From positions 208,245,603 to 208,309,602 of the forward strand of contig NC_071355.1 of NCBI RefSeq assembly GCF_943734655.1: 64,000 nt of DNA, in the 5' to 3' direction. The position numbers were made by a program, and so were the translations under genes. The first letter of the stretch is position 1, and every line of letters starts with the position of its first letter. The notes beneath the pieces are model-generated. The model made no database searches and had not been told where the DNA came from. It saw only the letters and a list, made by a program, of their open reading frames with translations. The stretch comes from Sabethes cyaneus. Its lineage: Eukaryota; Arthropoda; Insecta; Diptera; Culicidae. Positions 1 through 12,366 of this stretch are shown here, piece after piece.

Positions 1-1135
1 TGACAGTCTCGCGAGATGAGACCGATGACAACGCCGGCAGTCAGGCGGGCTAAATCTATTATATAGACCCATTGGCACAGAGTCTGGCTTCTGAGACACT
101 ACCTAGCTACTACTCCTATCTAGGTGAACGATGATGATGGAGGAGGAACTGCATGTTCCCGTCCATCCATCTGTTTGTTGGACCGTTCCTTCCACGGGCG
201 GTGATGAATGCCGAACTCTAAAACAGACACTCTCGGCTCAACGGAATCAATTAAATGCAACCATTCCCGGGTGGACCCTAGACCTACAAGAAACGATAGT
301 TACCGTAAAACAGTGTGTTTGTTTTGTTGGATTCTTGTATTAAACTTCAAACGAAATTTATTTGTTCGAACATTTGTTTCCGCATAAATGTTGTTTAATG
401 AATGCCAAATTGATTTAACAGTAAAACAATCCGGAAAATAAACACATTCCGTATGGCAATAGGTGGCTCCCAAAGCCACCCCACTAGCGGGTAAAGAGTG
501 GATTTCTGTGCTGATGCCACTTCATCGTCGTCATTAAAACTAGCATGACATGCCAGCCAGCTAGCTAGCTACGCTTCACACAATGCCCCAGCTGGCGGGC
601 CGTCGCCGTCGCCATCAGCCAACCAGCCAGTTGAAGCACATTGATTGAAGGCGGAATTCAAAACTCGCGGCGCGGCCGCGGCGCATTGTTTGGGGGTGTA
701 GATTGCCTCCGCGGCCACCGAAACCACCCGGCTATGTTTCTAATTTAACACTTGAGCTGTAGTTGACAGCTTCAGTGACGGCTGCAACAAAACGGTTTCC
801 CAACTGTAAACGACGTGCTATAATAGTGAAACGCGAGAAAAGGCTAAATTTTAATTGGATAAGTTTTTTTTCTATCTACATACATATATCCGCATTTCGT
901 TAACCGCTGACGCGGTTGAAAATTTTCCTATTAAACGTGTGAAATAGGTGTGGTTCAATTTCTATTGAGTTTGGTAATGAATTCAAATTCGAATGGTGTT
1001 CACGAACAGGGTTGCCAGCTTTCACTATGAGATTTTTAGGAAACCATGTTGACTGCCTCTTAAAATTTTATCAATTCCTACTTTCGCAGACATGCAATAA
1101 AGTATACACAGGAAGAGAGTGTTTCTCAGACTATT
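1..1135. other. No gene recognised
   Basis: I see no convincing exon, RNA gene or element here. The stretch has short GC-rich patches (about 590-720) in otherwise AT-rich sequence. If the nkd start lies outside the window, this is probably nkd 5' flank or intron. Confidence 0.4.
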
Positions 1136-1295
1136 CCCAGGTAACCAGTAAACATTACCAATGCAATTTGATTGCAAGCCCATAAGCATTTAAGTCAGCT
1201 TAAATGCTACTTTAAAACAATTTTGACAAAATATGCTGCTACTTTCCTGCTAACCCTCTTATAATGCTAACAACACTTATTTGCAGCTGGTTACC
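1136..1295. mobile_element. Short MITE remnant, CCCAGGTAACC-ended family
   Basis: It begins CCCAGGTAACCAGTAAACAT and ends near CAGCTGGTTACC. The first 80 bp are nearly the same as the reverse complement of the right end of the intact copy at 46301-46608, including the shared words AAGCATTTAAGTCA-like and TTAAATGCTACTT. The right terminus is degraded and no target duplication is visible. Confidence 0.6.
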
Positions 1296-1333
1296 AACAA
1301 GAGGAATTTAAATAGAATTGATATGAATGATAT

Positions 1334-1400
1334 GACCCGACGGCGGGTCACCGGCAACACTCGCGGCCGTCTCGCCCTGAATGATCTAGTGTTACTATTG
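1334..1400. repeat. GC-rich dispersed repeat module
   Basis: The words CACTCGCGGCC and TCTCGCCCTGAAT-ATCTAG occur here and again at about 16480-16535, inside the element at 16128-16848. This is a shared dispersed repeat with no coding signal. Its parent family is not recognised. Confidence 0.5.
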
Positions 1401-1429
1401 ATAACTTTTGTGGTCTTGTTATAGACTAA

Positions 1430-2745
1430 TGGAAGAGTCTCGAATTTCTCGAATTCGATTAATTTTTGAGTTTCGCAAAAATTTCTGTTTCTGAGACTCC
1501 AAAATCTCCCACATGCCAAATTTGGTTCCATTTGCTTGATTAGTTCTCAAGTTATAAGAAAATTTGAATTTCATTTGTATGGGAGCCCCTTCTCCTAAAC
1601 AGGGGAGGGGTCTTAATTCATCATAGAAAAAATTTCTGCCCCCTAAAAGCCCCACATGCCAAATTTGGTTCCATTTGCTTGATTAGTACTCAAATTATAA
1701 GGAAATTTGTATTTCATTTGTATGGAAGCCACCCTCTTAAAAGGAGAAGGGGTCGTAATTCACCATAGAAAAAATTTCTGCCATCTAAAACTCCCACATG
1801 CCAAATTTGGTTCCATTTGCTTGATTAGTTCTCGAGTTACGAGGAAATTTGTTTTTCATTTGTATAGGAGCCCCCCTCCCAAAGTGGGGAGGGGTCCTAA
1901 TTCATCATAGAAAATATTCTCGCCTACAAAAACACCCACATGCTAAATTTGGTGCCATTTGCTTGATTAGCTCTAGAGTTATGAGGAAATTTGTATTTCG
2001 TTTGTATGGGAGCCCCCGCTCCTAAAAAGGTAAGGAGTCCTAATTCATCATAGAAAAAATGGTTGCCTCCAAAAACACTCACACGCCAAATTTGGTTCCA
2101 TTTGCTTGATTAGTTCTCGAGTTATGAGAAAATTCGTATTTCGTTTGTATAGGAACCCCCCCTCTTAAAGTGGGGAGGGGTCCTAATTCACCATAGAAAA
2201 TATTGTTGCCCTCGAAAACTTTCACATGCCAAATTTTGTTCCATTTGCTTGATTAGTACTCGAGTTATGAGGAAATTTGTGTTTCGTTTCTATAGGAGCC
2301 CCCCCTCTTAAAGTGAGGAGGGGTCCTAATTCACCATAGAAAATATTCTTGCCCTCGAAAACTTTCACATGCCAAATTTGGTTCCATTTGCTTGATTAGT
2401 TCTCGAGTTATGATGAAATTTGTATTTCATTTGTATGGAAGCTCCTCCTCTTAAAGGGGAGAGAGGAGGGGTCCCAATTTACCATAGAATAATTTCTTGT
2501 CACCAAAAACACCCACATGCCAAATTTTGTTCTATTTGCTTGATTAGTTCACGAGTTATGCAGAAATTTGTGTTTCATTTGTATGGGAGCCCCCACTCTT
2601 AGTGGGGGGAGGGGTTTCTAACCATCACTAAAACCTTTCATGGCCCCAAAAAACCTCTACATGCATATTTTCATGCCGGTTGGTTCAGTAGTTTTCGATT
2701 CTATAAGGAACATACGGACAGACAGACAGACAGAAATCCTTCTTT
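1430..2745. repeat. Tandem array, about 143-bp unit, about nine copies
   Basis: The box CCAAATTTGGTTCCATTTGC recurs with small changes at about 1516, 1659, 1801, 1943, 2086, 2228, 2370 and 2520, a spacing of 142-150 bp. Each unit also holds a GTATGGGAGCCCCC-like G/C block, a GGGGAGGGGTCCTAATTCA block and CATAGAAAA. The array ends in a different module at about 2660-2745 with GGTTCAGTAGTTTTCGATTC and four ACAG/GACA steps (GACAGACAGACAGACAG). Short ORFs in the array are repeat artefacts. Confidence 0.85.
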
Positions 2746-2752
2746 ATAGGTA

Positions 2753-3673
2753 GGGTATTGTCGTTATCGTCGGGCCACTGTTATGGTCGGGCCATCAAGA
2801 TTTTACAGTTTTAGTAACTCGTGATATCTATGATACAATCATTGTAAAACTTCTTACTGTAATAGCTAACTTTTCACAATATTGTGAGTTTCAATCGTGT
2901 ATTCAAAACACCCGTACTGAATTCAGTGACTAAATCTTCCAAAAAAAGTTTTCCACGCGCAATGAACTTTTCTTCAGGAAATGATTCATGAAATGCAATT
3001 ATCGAGATAAATTTTGAAAATGTATGAAGTGTGTTGTGCTGCACACGTAGACTATAGAATAATCCCCTCCAGTAAGGTGTTTGGGAAGGCTAAGGTGAAA
3101 TACTAGAAAAGCGCTATTTGTACAGGTCGGGTCACTTGAGTAGTCATGGTTGGGCCACCATAATTTTAAGCGCAGAAGCGCAATAATCGCAAGAGAATGT
3201 CAGTCACGTAAAATGTAATGAAATGAAGCAAAATTAATACGATAAATACTTAGATTTTTGTTGTTATTTCATTATAGTTGTACAATTCGGAAAAGGCGAT
3301 TGTAGCAATACTGATTTTACAACATCGCCAAAATTTCGCAAAAATGCAATTAAAAATAGGGTATTTGTACATATATGAGCCGTTGTTCACGGAATTCATT
3401 CTTTTCATGCCTCTATATAGAATTTCAATACGTATGTCTTAGATTTTCTGCGGTGGCCCAAGCTGCACAACATGGCCCGACTGTGACAACATTTTTTGTC
3501 TTCACGTAAATGCCTATAACTTTTTTATTTTTCAAGCAATCAGTTCAAAACTTTCCGGAAATATACCTTATTCTTAGACCTTTGCAACGACGTATTTAGA
3601 TTTCCAAAATTCCTTTTGAAACGAAAGTTATGGGCGAATTCCAAAACGTGACCCAACCACGACGACACTCCCC
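2753..3673. mobile_element. TA-flanked non-autonomous DNA element, about 0.92 kb
   Basis: The left end is GGGTATTGTCGTTATCGTCG. The right end, read inverted, is GGGGAGTGTCGTCGTGGTTG, and both continue into GGG(C/T)CAC. TA flanks both sides (2751-2752 and 3674-3675). The motif G(T/C)(C/T)GGG(C/T)CA recurs inside on both strands (about 2773, 2788, 3127, 3150, 3454, 3473, 3650). No transposase ORF is visible. TA duplication suggests the Tc1/mariner supergroup, but that is inference. Confidence 0.6.
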
Positions 3674-3675
3674 TA

Positions 3676-6494
3676 TAGATTTTGAAAATGGTTCAACTAT
3701 TACCTACCCACAACATTGCTAATGATACCATTTCAACTGTTCTAAGCCGTTCTTTATATATGAGTTTTTAAATTGCAGTCTTCTAAATGCCAATTTTGCT
3801 AAAATGCCGTGCAAAAAAGTAGAGCAACCTTTTAAAATAGGAAACTGTCATCATAAAATGACATATTTAGTGAATCAGAATTAGAATAATTCGTAAATTT
3901 TTATCCGAATTGGGGAAGACTGATCCCCGATGGAATAACACAAATAGTTCAGTATAAGTTAATTGTCAGATCCGATGAAATAGTAGCTAGATTAAATCAA
4001 ATCCCAGTTCTGCACATTTTTTTGCTGCATTTATTGTTGCAGAATGAAATGTCACTCAATCTGAAACCGACGAAAACATTTGCGCCAGTAGTCGAGTGAG
4101 ACCAGCTCGCAAGGCACGGTGCGGCGCAACGGCGTGCCGATTGATCGGCAGCACTCGGTGGTCTATTTCAGCACACCGAATCGGTGAGTTTTAGCAAGTT
4201 AAATGAATCGTGGGACCTTAACAAACTATAAATTACCGAAATTAGCGCTACTATTAGGATTTTCAATCGCGTTCCGCCGCTGCCGCGCAGTATGCGAAGT
4301 TCGGTAGCGCTTTGAATTTTTTATTTAGCAACTCACGATTCCGCACTAAACTTGCAATAGACAGGAGGGAACAAAATACACATCGTGACCATTCAGCATA
4401 AAGACAATATGAAAAATTTTAAATGAACGAATTGATTTGCATCTTTTGTTTCTCTTTTTCCTTTTCATTATAGCTTTTATAGATTGATTGATTGATTTCG
4501 GAACCGAGCCGTGGCTCACCGCGCGGCGGCAGCTCCTTTTCGGGCGAGGTGTGAAGTGTCGAGCATTAATAACATGCTCACGTGCCCTCTGAAAGAAGGA
4601 AAAAACACAATCGATTCGCCATCGCTGAATGACCGACCACCGATTGTCTAACCGGATTTTGGCCAATTCTGGTAGACTGTACTTCTATGGTCGGTTAGTC
4701 GTTGCGACTATGAAGCTAGACTAAGCGACAAACGAGTAAACATTTATGCAAATTCAATTACCAACTTAACCGGTAACTGCAATATGAACGGATTGGCTGG
4801 TGGTCACACAATAATGGTGCAGAAGTAAACTTTAAATACTTTGATAATTGTCGTTATTGTTTATTATTGTAGTACAAAACAAAAACAAGTGAAACCTGAT
4901 CCAATCTTCTAAAGGCCGAATAACAGACTTCATAATCTGCTGAAATTATAATTAGGGAGCTAATACTACGATTTATTAATCATTATCAACAATCTCATTT
5001 AGCCATGACATGACACAAAGAACTGGTTTGTTAGACTTGCGTCGAAACCTATAATTGAAAGACCTTTCAGTATAACACTAAATTAGACATTAGACGATGG
5101 AATTTAATATGCAAATACCACACGATCTTTCTGTGCTTTCACATCGTTTTTACCCTTCAATGAAGCTCAATTACTTTGAATTCAATCGCCAAGTTCATTT
5201 GTCACACTCCGATAAGTACTTTTGCCCCGAGTCATCGTCGTCATTATTGTCTGTCTGGCTGGTCTGGCCAAGTCTGAGTGTTTGACAACACATCAAAATA
5301 ACAGCTTCGACTTTTGTCGGACGGATTTTTTTTTTGCATATTTACACGAAACTGTTGGCATTTTGCCGAAACAACGACTTCAAAGAGTTTTGCCATATTA
5401 GCTTCGTTATGTTTGCTGCTAGTAGTGTGAAAGGTTGACGTAAACTACCTAGAAGTGTTGAATTTTCTTTCTCTACTTGTAACACATTTGGACCGATTTA
5501 AGATGGTAAGGAATAGGAGCACAGAACAAATGAAAATTAATGTTCGTGATAGTTTCTAAAACTCGTTGAGAAGACAATCTAACCGTTAACATACGAGAAA
5601 AGCAAACAGACATCCACGCCGCTTCAGCAGACGTCGAATGTAGGGCAGAGACAGACAGATTCTCTCGCGTGTACCGTTCGTTGGTTGTCAGCGTCGCGTT
5701 GCCGTCCCAGTGTCGGTCGTCGACGACCCGATGACGGTGAAACGGTGAAAATACTACCAAATGTGAAATTGAAATCCCCATTTCAACATCTCATCCATTT
5801 AACCCCGTAAACGATTAACACTCGATGGATGAAAAAAGGGTGAGGCGATTGCGTTTTGGTTGCGACACCGGCATTTTTTTTACGAGTTTCAGTTAGAGCT
5901 GGTGTCGCCTAAGCGACTGTCACAAGGTTCCACCACAAAAAAATAATCATTCGGGAGAAAAAAGATGTTTTCGGGGTTAATTTGTGGTGGCTCAACATCG
6001 GGATGACGCCCACTTTTTTGTTCATAGAATATGTACATGGAGCCCAATATTTCTAACATACTTATTCGGGGATTGGTTTTGGGTTTATTAGACATCCGAT
6101 TCAGCTCCGAATCTTGCCGGTTTCATAGGTTGTGGGAGTCAACAATGTCTAATAAGTTTATTATTTACAAACTGGAAGATGTGATGTTTGAAGCTTTGAT
6201 GGCTAATTTGTCCGTGAACGCCAAGATTGTATGTAGGACAAAATTATGTATTATTGTGATTAAAACACTAAATGGAAAACCATTGGTATGGATTCAGAAA
6301 AATTTTAATGCGAAATCCCACGTCATGAACTAGCGAATTGGAAAAGCCTGTTTGGTTTAAGTTGTTTTTATCGCTCGATTGAATCGATTCGAATCGAAAC
6401 TGAATCGATTGAAACATACAATGCTACATAGCTGCTACCCCGTTGATAACCAAATGAACGTTCATTTAGCTACCAATTGGGTCACCAATTGCCA
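3676..6494. other. No gene recognised
   Basis: AT-rich sequence with only short random ORFs. A GTGAGT donor-like site follows a GC-richer segment at about 4100-4193, but no reading frame or acceptor supports an exon. Confidence 0.35.
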
Positions 6495-6640
6495 AAACTT
6501 TATTCAGCAATATGTTTGATAATAACTAGTTCTACAAATGTCCCATACCTAACTTTTTAAAATCTTGCTTGGTTGAGACGATACTGACAAATGAAGCAAA
6601 ATTGAGTCAAATCGATCGGAACATCTCTGCTTTTCAGCAA
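6495..6640. repeat. Dispersed repeat, arm related to 14935-15274 and 59680-59811
   Basis: The words ATAACTAGTTCTACAAAT, CCCATA, TTGAGTCAAATCGATCGG and ACATCTCTGCTT match the segment at 59680-59811. They also match, more weakly, the palindromic element at 14935-15274 (ACTAGCTCTACAAATGCCCC). The 3' end, CATCTCTGCTT, corresponds to the uninterrupted insertion site of the element at 59812-61337. Confidence 0.65.
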
Positions 6641-7003
6641 AAATAATGCTTTAAAAGCCTAGCTTTAAAAACGTGTGTTTGACAAACGACGTTTGATGAA
6701 GAACCGTACAACGGAATGGCGGAACATACATTCATACTTACGTTCGTCGTTTCACTCTCTGTAGGCTCCTTTTCAGTCAGCTCCCCCTTCTGTCACCTGC
6801 CAAATTATGCGCCGGTTGATGAAAATCCCTATAACGGAAATAAAACAAAGCTTTATTTTCTTATATCTCTCCTCGGTGGAACCCCCTCTTTTCTCACAGA
6901 CACTTGCACAACTGCAATCGGTCTAAATGTGAGTGAAACGTAACCTTTTTTACCTATTTAGACTTCTTCTCGTTGTTGGGGACCTCCCTTTTATCAATCC
7001 TCT

Positions 7004-7206
7004 AGTGCTGATTCTCTTATGTCAAGGAACATTTATGCCAAGTTTGGTGGAGAACGGTCAAGACGTTTTGGAGTTATGGCGGAACATACAAACATACAAA
7101 CATTCAAATATACAAACTCACGCTCACTTTTACCTATATATAACCGCCCTGACTGGTCTCCACCAAACTTGGGACACATGTTCCTTGATATAAGAGAATC
7201 AGCACT
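7004..7206. repeat. Inverted repeat (hairpin), arms about 49 bp
   Basis: The left arm (7004-7052) contains GTGCTGATTCTCTTATGTCA and ends in AAGTTTGGTGGAG. The right arm (7159-7206) begins CTCCACCAAACTTGG and ends ATAAGAGAATCAGCAC, nearly its reverse complement. Related single arms recur at about 7280 (CACCAAACTTGGCACACAGG) and 7455-7530, so 6.7-7.5 kb is a cluster of one repeat family. CATACAAACATACAAACATTC is a small internal simple repeat. Confidence 0.65.
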
Positions 7207-7904
7207 GCGAGGTTGATAAGAAGAGGGGCCGTAACAGGGGGGTGGGGAGGTCCATAACTCCGAAATGCCTGGACGGTTCTTCACCAAACTTGGCACACAG
7301 GGGGTTGACCAAAAGAGGGGGGCTCATAACAGGAAGGGGGCAAGCCATAATTAGCTACGTGACAGAAGGGGGACCTAACTGGGATGGAACCGACATGTAG
7401 GGGGACGAGGACCGTGAGTATGAATGTTTGTTCCGCCATAGCTCCGGAGCTTCTGGACTGTTTTCCATCAAACGTCGTTTGTCAAACGCATGTTTTTTGA
7501 CATAAAAAAATCAGCATTGCGGGGTTGACAAAAGAGGGAAACGGTTTCTTTCAAGGGGAGAAAAAGGTTCAAATGGCTAAAGCGGTGCGTTTCTCTTGCA
7601 TTTGGAACGATAGCAGTTGTAAAAATTATTTTATTTCTGAAAGGGAGAATAGGGTGGCCATTAAAACGGGGGAGGTTCAAAAACGTAAAAAGGCTTTTTG
7701 TCGATTTATAGAGATTACCGAGAAGATGACAAATTTACTAATGGTTGGGGGGGACAACGTGAGAGGAACTGACAAAGGGAGTAGACATATTCAAATGAAA
7801 AAAGGGTTTAGTTTCTTGCATTATGAGAGTTTTCGTTACAAAAACAGATGTACAAGTGACTGAGTGACAAGGGGCCCCGAGTGAGATCGGGAAATCAGCT
7901 AGTA

Positions 7905-8975
7905 TATAGATATTGTTTGTTGCAGCTTTCGTTCTTGTTCCTGTTTTATTGTCTTTCATTTTTCATTTTTCGTTTTTGGCCGTTTGGTTTTGTCGTCTTT
8001 TGTTTTTTATTTTCCATCCTTTTCTATCCATATTGCTGTCGTATTCCTGTTGTTTTTATGTTGTCATTTGTCATTCGGTTCGTTTTTGTTAACTCTTGAT
8101 GGCGGTTTTTTGTCATCAGTTGCTATCTTTTTAGGCATTTCTTGTCGCTATTTTGCCGTCTTCTTATCGTCGCTTCATCGCGTTTTTATATAAATGATGG
8201 GCGCCTTCTATGCATCTGTTTATAGTTTTTCCTTCGTTTATTATTGTATTTTTTATATATTTTGTGTCGCTTCCTCGGCGTCTTTTCAGTATATTTTTAT
8301 TATCTTTCGTATTTTTTCATTGTCTTTTCGCATACTTCTTTAAACTTTTTCGTCATTTTTCCGTCGTCTTTTGACTGCCTTTTCTCCGTCTCTATGCCGT
8401 ATGTTCGTCATCCTTTTGCCTTCTTTTCGTCATCATATAGTTGTGTTTTCGCCGCCTCTTCGACATCTCTTTGCTTTTTTTCTTCATATTCGTTATCTTT
8501 CTTTTGTCACTGTGTCATATTTTATTCGCCTTTTATTATTTTTTGCCATCTTTTATTGTATTTTTGTAATTTTTTGACTTTATTTTGTTATGTTTTCGGC
8601 GGCAATTTGTTGTTTTTCGTCTTTTTTGTTACTGTTTCGGCGTCATTGCGACGCTTTTTTTGTTGCCTTTTCGTCACTTTTTTTCATATTTTCGTTGTCC
8701 TTTTTATTGTTAAGAAAACAAACAATTTTGTAGTGCTTTTTCGATGTTTTCAAATGCCTTTTTGTCGTTTTTGGCGTGTTTTTTTGTCCCTGCTTTGACG
8801 TCTTTTCTTTGTATTTAATCGTATTTAAGTAACCGCTGTAATCTTGTTGTCATGTTGTACACTTCTCTTCGTATTTTTGCTGTATTTTATTGACTTTATC
8901 GCCAACTTTTTACCGCATTTTCGTCTTCTATACATTTTCGTCGTCTCTTCATTATCTTTTCTTCGTGTTTTTGCC
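7905..8975. repeat. Degenerate pyrimidine-rich tract, TTTTCGTC-like
   Basis: The + strand is dominated by T with regularly scattered GTC, CGTC and TTTTCGTCxTC words over about 1.07 kb. Open frames across it (for example 8244-8798) encode only F/S/V/C/L-rich low-complexity peptide and are composition artefacts. It looks like an old, eroded minisatellite. Confidence 0.65.
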
Positions 8976-8999
8976 TTCATCGTTGAAGGGGAAGCATGT

Positions 9000-11900
9000 G
9001 TTCGCCTGGTCGCTCGAATTCACGAAGTAGGAGAATGTTGATAAATAAATATGACAAATTTGAGTAAGCGGAGGCGTCTCCCGGGTCACCTAGCTTAGCT
9101 CTCGGGGCATGCAATACAACCCTTAGTCGCCGACTGCGTTTTCTCAATAGCGTGTTTAAGGTTCGCCAGCCACAAAGGTGTGCAAAATCAGTGTTTTGAT
9201 GGCTTATGTTTAGTTTCAATTTTTAGAACGCGAAATGTGTGCGTTCTTGGCATTGTTTTTCACAATTATACTGGATTTTACCATTCTATACTCTCGGTTA
9301 AACTTGTATGTCGTAAATAAATAACAACAACAATAATAACAAATCTCGGTTAAACGCGGCTCGATGGCGTGGTTGGAATTATGTTTGAATATGGTCTGAT
9401 TCTCCCGGAATTCCAGCATCCGGATCCAGGAAGCACTGGAATAAGGAAGAGTAACGGGCAGGGTCGCTACATCTCCCCCCGCCTATGAGCTGCGCAACGT
9501 CTGTGAAAGACAACCGGAGAATCGAACGGTGGTGACACTCGGCTGTGATCTCGGTAATGATTTGTTTCAAGGCGCTACATGTTCTTTTTACAGCTCCGTA
9601 ATTGGTGTCACTGAATTTTCATGTAGTTTCACGCATCAATTTCCAATTCATCACTTTCGTAGTCATTGTCAACATTCTAAGTAGGGTCTTTAGTTCTGTA
9701 ATTTGTTGTACCATCGTCTGTTATCTTCATACGTTTCGTTGTTGAGGTTCCGGGGGATGGTGAGAGCTTTGAGCGTTCAGACCAGCGAGTGGACATCCTT
9801 CCGTCGTGTTATAGTCGTCGTGGTAGCATATCCTCATGGAACCTCGGCTATCGTCTGCTCATACTCTCGTGGTTCTTCCCGCGGCTTATTGACTGCGCGT
9901 TAGTAATTGTTGTCAGGCGTAGTGTGGACCCCTTGGTTCACCGCACAATTGGCAAATGTTTCGTAGCGGATTTGGTTTGCTTTTGGATTTGGTTGGATGA
10001 AGGTTTAAATATTCAATAGTTTTTCAATTACCGCGTAAAAGAATAAAACTAATAAATGCAGTTAGGACAAGGATTCTAACGATACAGAGAATGGACAGAA
10101 CACGTTCGGATGAAACAGAACAAAAACGAGCTTATTTTTTGATAATTTTGAGTGCCGACTATGCAAACTTGTTTAAATGTTGACCTGCTCAAGAATCGCG
10201 CAAAATACTTATATAACCTTACTTAGAAATATTTCAACTTGCTTAGAAAATATTTCATATTAGAAATTTAGCAGAAAATTCCAATTAATTTAATTACACC
10301 AACATTCATAATAATGAAAAATACCTACTTGTCTATTTCTGCTTTACTGTCGAAGTAACAAACCGATTCATTTTTGGCGAACTTAAATACTAAATTGGTC
10401 CCATTTTTTTGGAAACCAAATATAAAAATCAGCACAATTTGTGAAACAAATTTCTTTGTATCTAACTGAATTTATTGTTATTTTAGTTTGATACGAAATC
10501 GTGCAAATCTTCCTGTTTCCATGAACGACGAAACGGAATGCTTCCGTCCATACATGGCAGAGAAATGCATAACTAACCTTCTCGGCAGCAGCAGCGGCAA
10601 AAAGCGGATGAAACTCTTTGGTGCGATTTGTATGAATATTTTTTTCTGTTCTGCGTATAGATTCGAGTGTCCCGATGCCCGGCCTGGACGATGGGCCGGT
10701 GAACAGTAGTCGTCGGAATGGGATGCGAGATGGCAAGCGAGGGAACCAGAACATGCGAATTCACCTTGGAGAAGTCAAAACAGAAGCGCGAAATAATCGC
10801 GATCAAGCTTGGTCCAGAAAAGGCAGCTGTTTTTTTTGCTTTGCTTTGCCTTGCCTGCCGGGAAAAATCGCTCGCCGGAATACATAACACGGGTTGCAAT
10901 GGGATAGCTATAGCCGAAGCCGCAGCCGCAGCCGCATAGCCAAAAGTCCGGTAGTCGTGTGAAATGCAAATTGGCTGTGCGATTTTGACCGCTCGGTTAC
11001 TGTTGTTGTTGCTTTTATGATGAAGTTTTATGGGAACCGGTCGTTACGACGAGCAAATTTTTTTTTGTTACATCTTGAGGTACTTTTACTCTCGTTTTGT
11101 TTTCTTTTCGTTTCCATTATGATTCCATAATTTATTCAATTTGATTTATATGTCAGAGATTCGAAGAAGGATATTAAAATTACTATTTTTAAAACCTTCC
11201 TAACTATTAGGCGTTTTTTTTGCATCACCCGAGTGTCAATATCCTCTCCGTGATGAAGCGTCACATTTCGCAGGTGTTGGTGCTTGGCGGCTGAAGAAGA
11301 GTTTCTTTGCGGCCTCACTCTTTATAGCGGCACGTATAAGCAACACCGAACAAAATGCTGTTCCGTTTGATCCTTCAAAGCGAAGAAGCGCTTCCTAATG
11401 ACCGTTTGTGTCGTTTCGACTGTCATGTACCGGCGGTATTCTGCTTTGATCTTTTGGCACGCCTTTCGACGACATCTGCCCTGCTTTATGGTGCGGTACA
11501 GTTGGTCGCTGCATAGTTTGGTTAAAATGTGTAGCGTTACTTTGTTTCGAGTTAAAAAAAATCCTTCTAACATGCCTAGCGTGAAAATTGTTCAAATATA
11601 GAAAGCGTGAAACAAAAACAAATCAAGCATACCATACTAAAACAGTTATGACAGTATAAAAGCATTTACCGACTATCATCGGTGATTTTTCTGCTAGACC
11701 TTCGAGAGCATATGCGCTTGATGTGTTTCGATTTTGGATTTTAATTATCGTTTTCACTTAAGATGCTCTCAGTTTAATGGAGATGCATCTGAGCGATATG
11801 TTTTTCAATCTACTTCATCGTCATGTTCCATGCTTGTATTTGAGACGTATGATGATGGCATATATTCGAATCTTCGGCAGTGGGGGCTTGCTGAACATTT

Positions 11901-12366
11901 CAAATAAATATTATTTAACACCTATTAATGCTTCGGAGCACAAAATTTGCACAACCACCAGTGTCGCTTTTTTACGCTACAAAAAGCACTAAAATCGGAT
12001 CAGGTTGCAATTAATAGCCACATATGGAAACCGTTTTCAAAACATGCGACCTGTTGATTTGTTGAAAGTCAACCATTACAGCTGTTCCAAACCAATGCCA
12101 TTACAAGAACTTAGCAGTATTTAACCCTTGTCATAAAAATCATTAGTTTGCTGTCTCGGCTCGATAAGGCATTGAGCTGTTAGTCACGACAAAGTCTATA
12201 ATCTGTGCACCTTATACGTATAATCACAGTGAGTGATCACTGTTCGCGCCACTGTCCACGAAATGATCCGTAATTTATCAACCCTCTCTATGTCGTTCCT
12301 CGCGTGTAGATCATGATTTGACTAATCACTCATCTTTCACTTCTCCTCTCCGTCTCCTTTCCACAG
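9000..12366. other. No gene recognised
   Basis: This holds an (AAC/AAT)n-like microsatellite at about 9313-9341 and a GCAGCC-type repeat at about 10913-10936. A minus-strand open stretch at 11322-11573 is unassigned. A pyrimidine tract at 12330-12366 leads into the nkd exon. Nothing else is supportable. Confidence 0.35.

Noticed and set aside
4100..4193. Exon-like segment before GTGAGT
   Set aside because: No initiation codon or frame conservation; could only be an untranslated exon and cannot be supported from sequence.
8244..8798. 184-codon open frame
   Set aside because: Lies in the TTTTCGTC tract and encodes only low-complexity F/S/V/C peptide; other frames are also open.
11322..11573. 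Minus-strand 83-codon frame as a gene
   Set aside because: Basic, Cys-containing peptide but no family, promoter or splice support.
12318..12366. Using the ATG at 12318 as the nkd start
   Set aside because: This part is a pyrimidine tract ending in CCACAG, so it is intron; known Nkd proteins have further N-terminal sequence.
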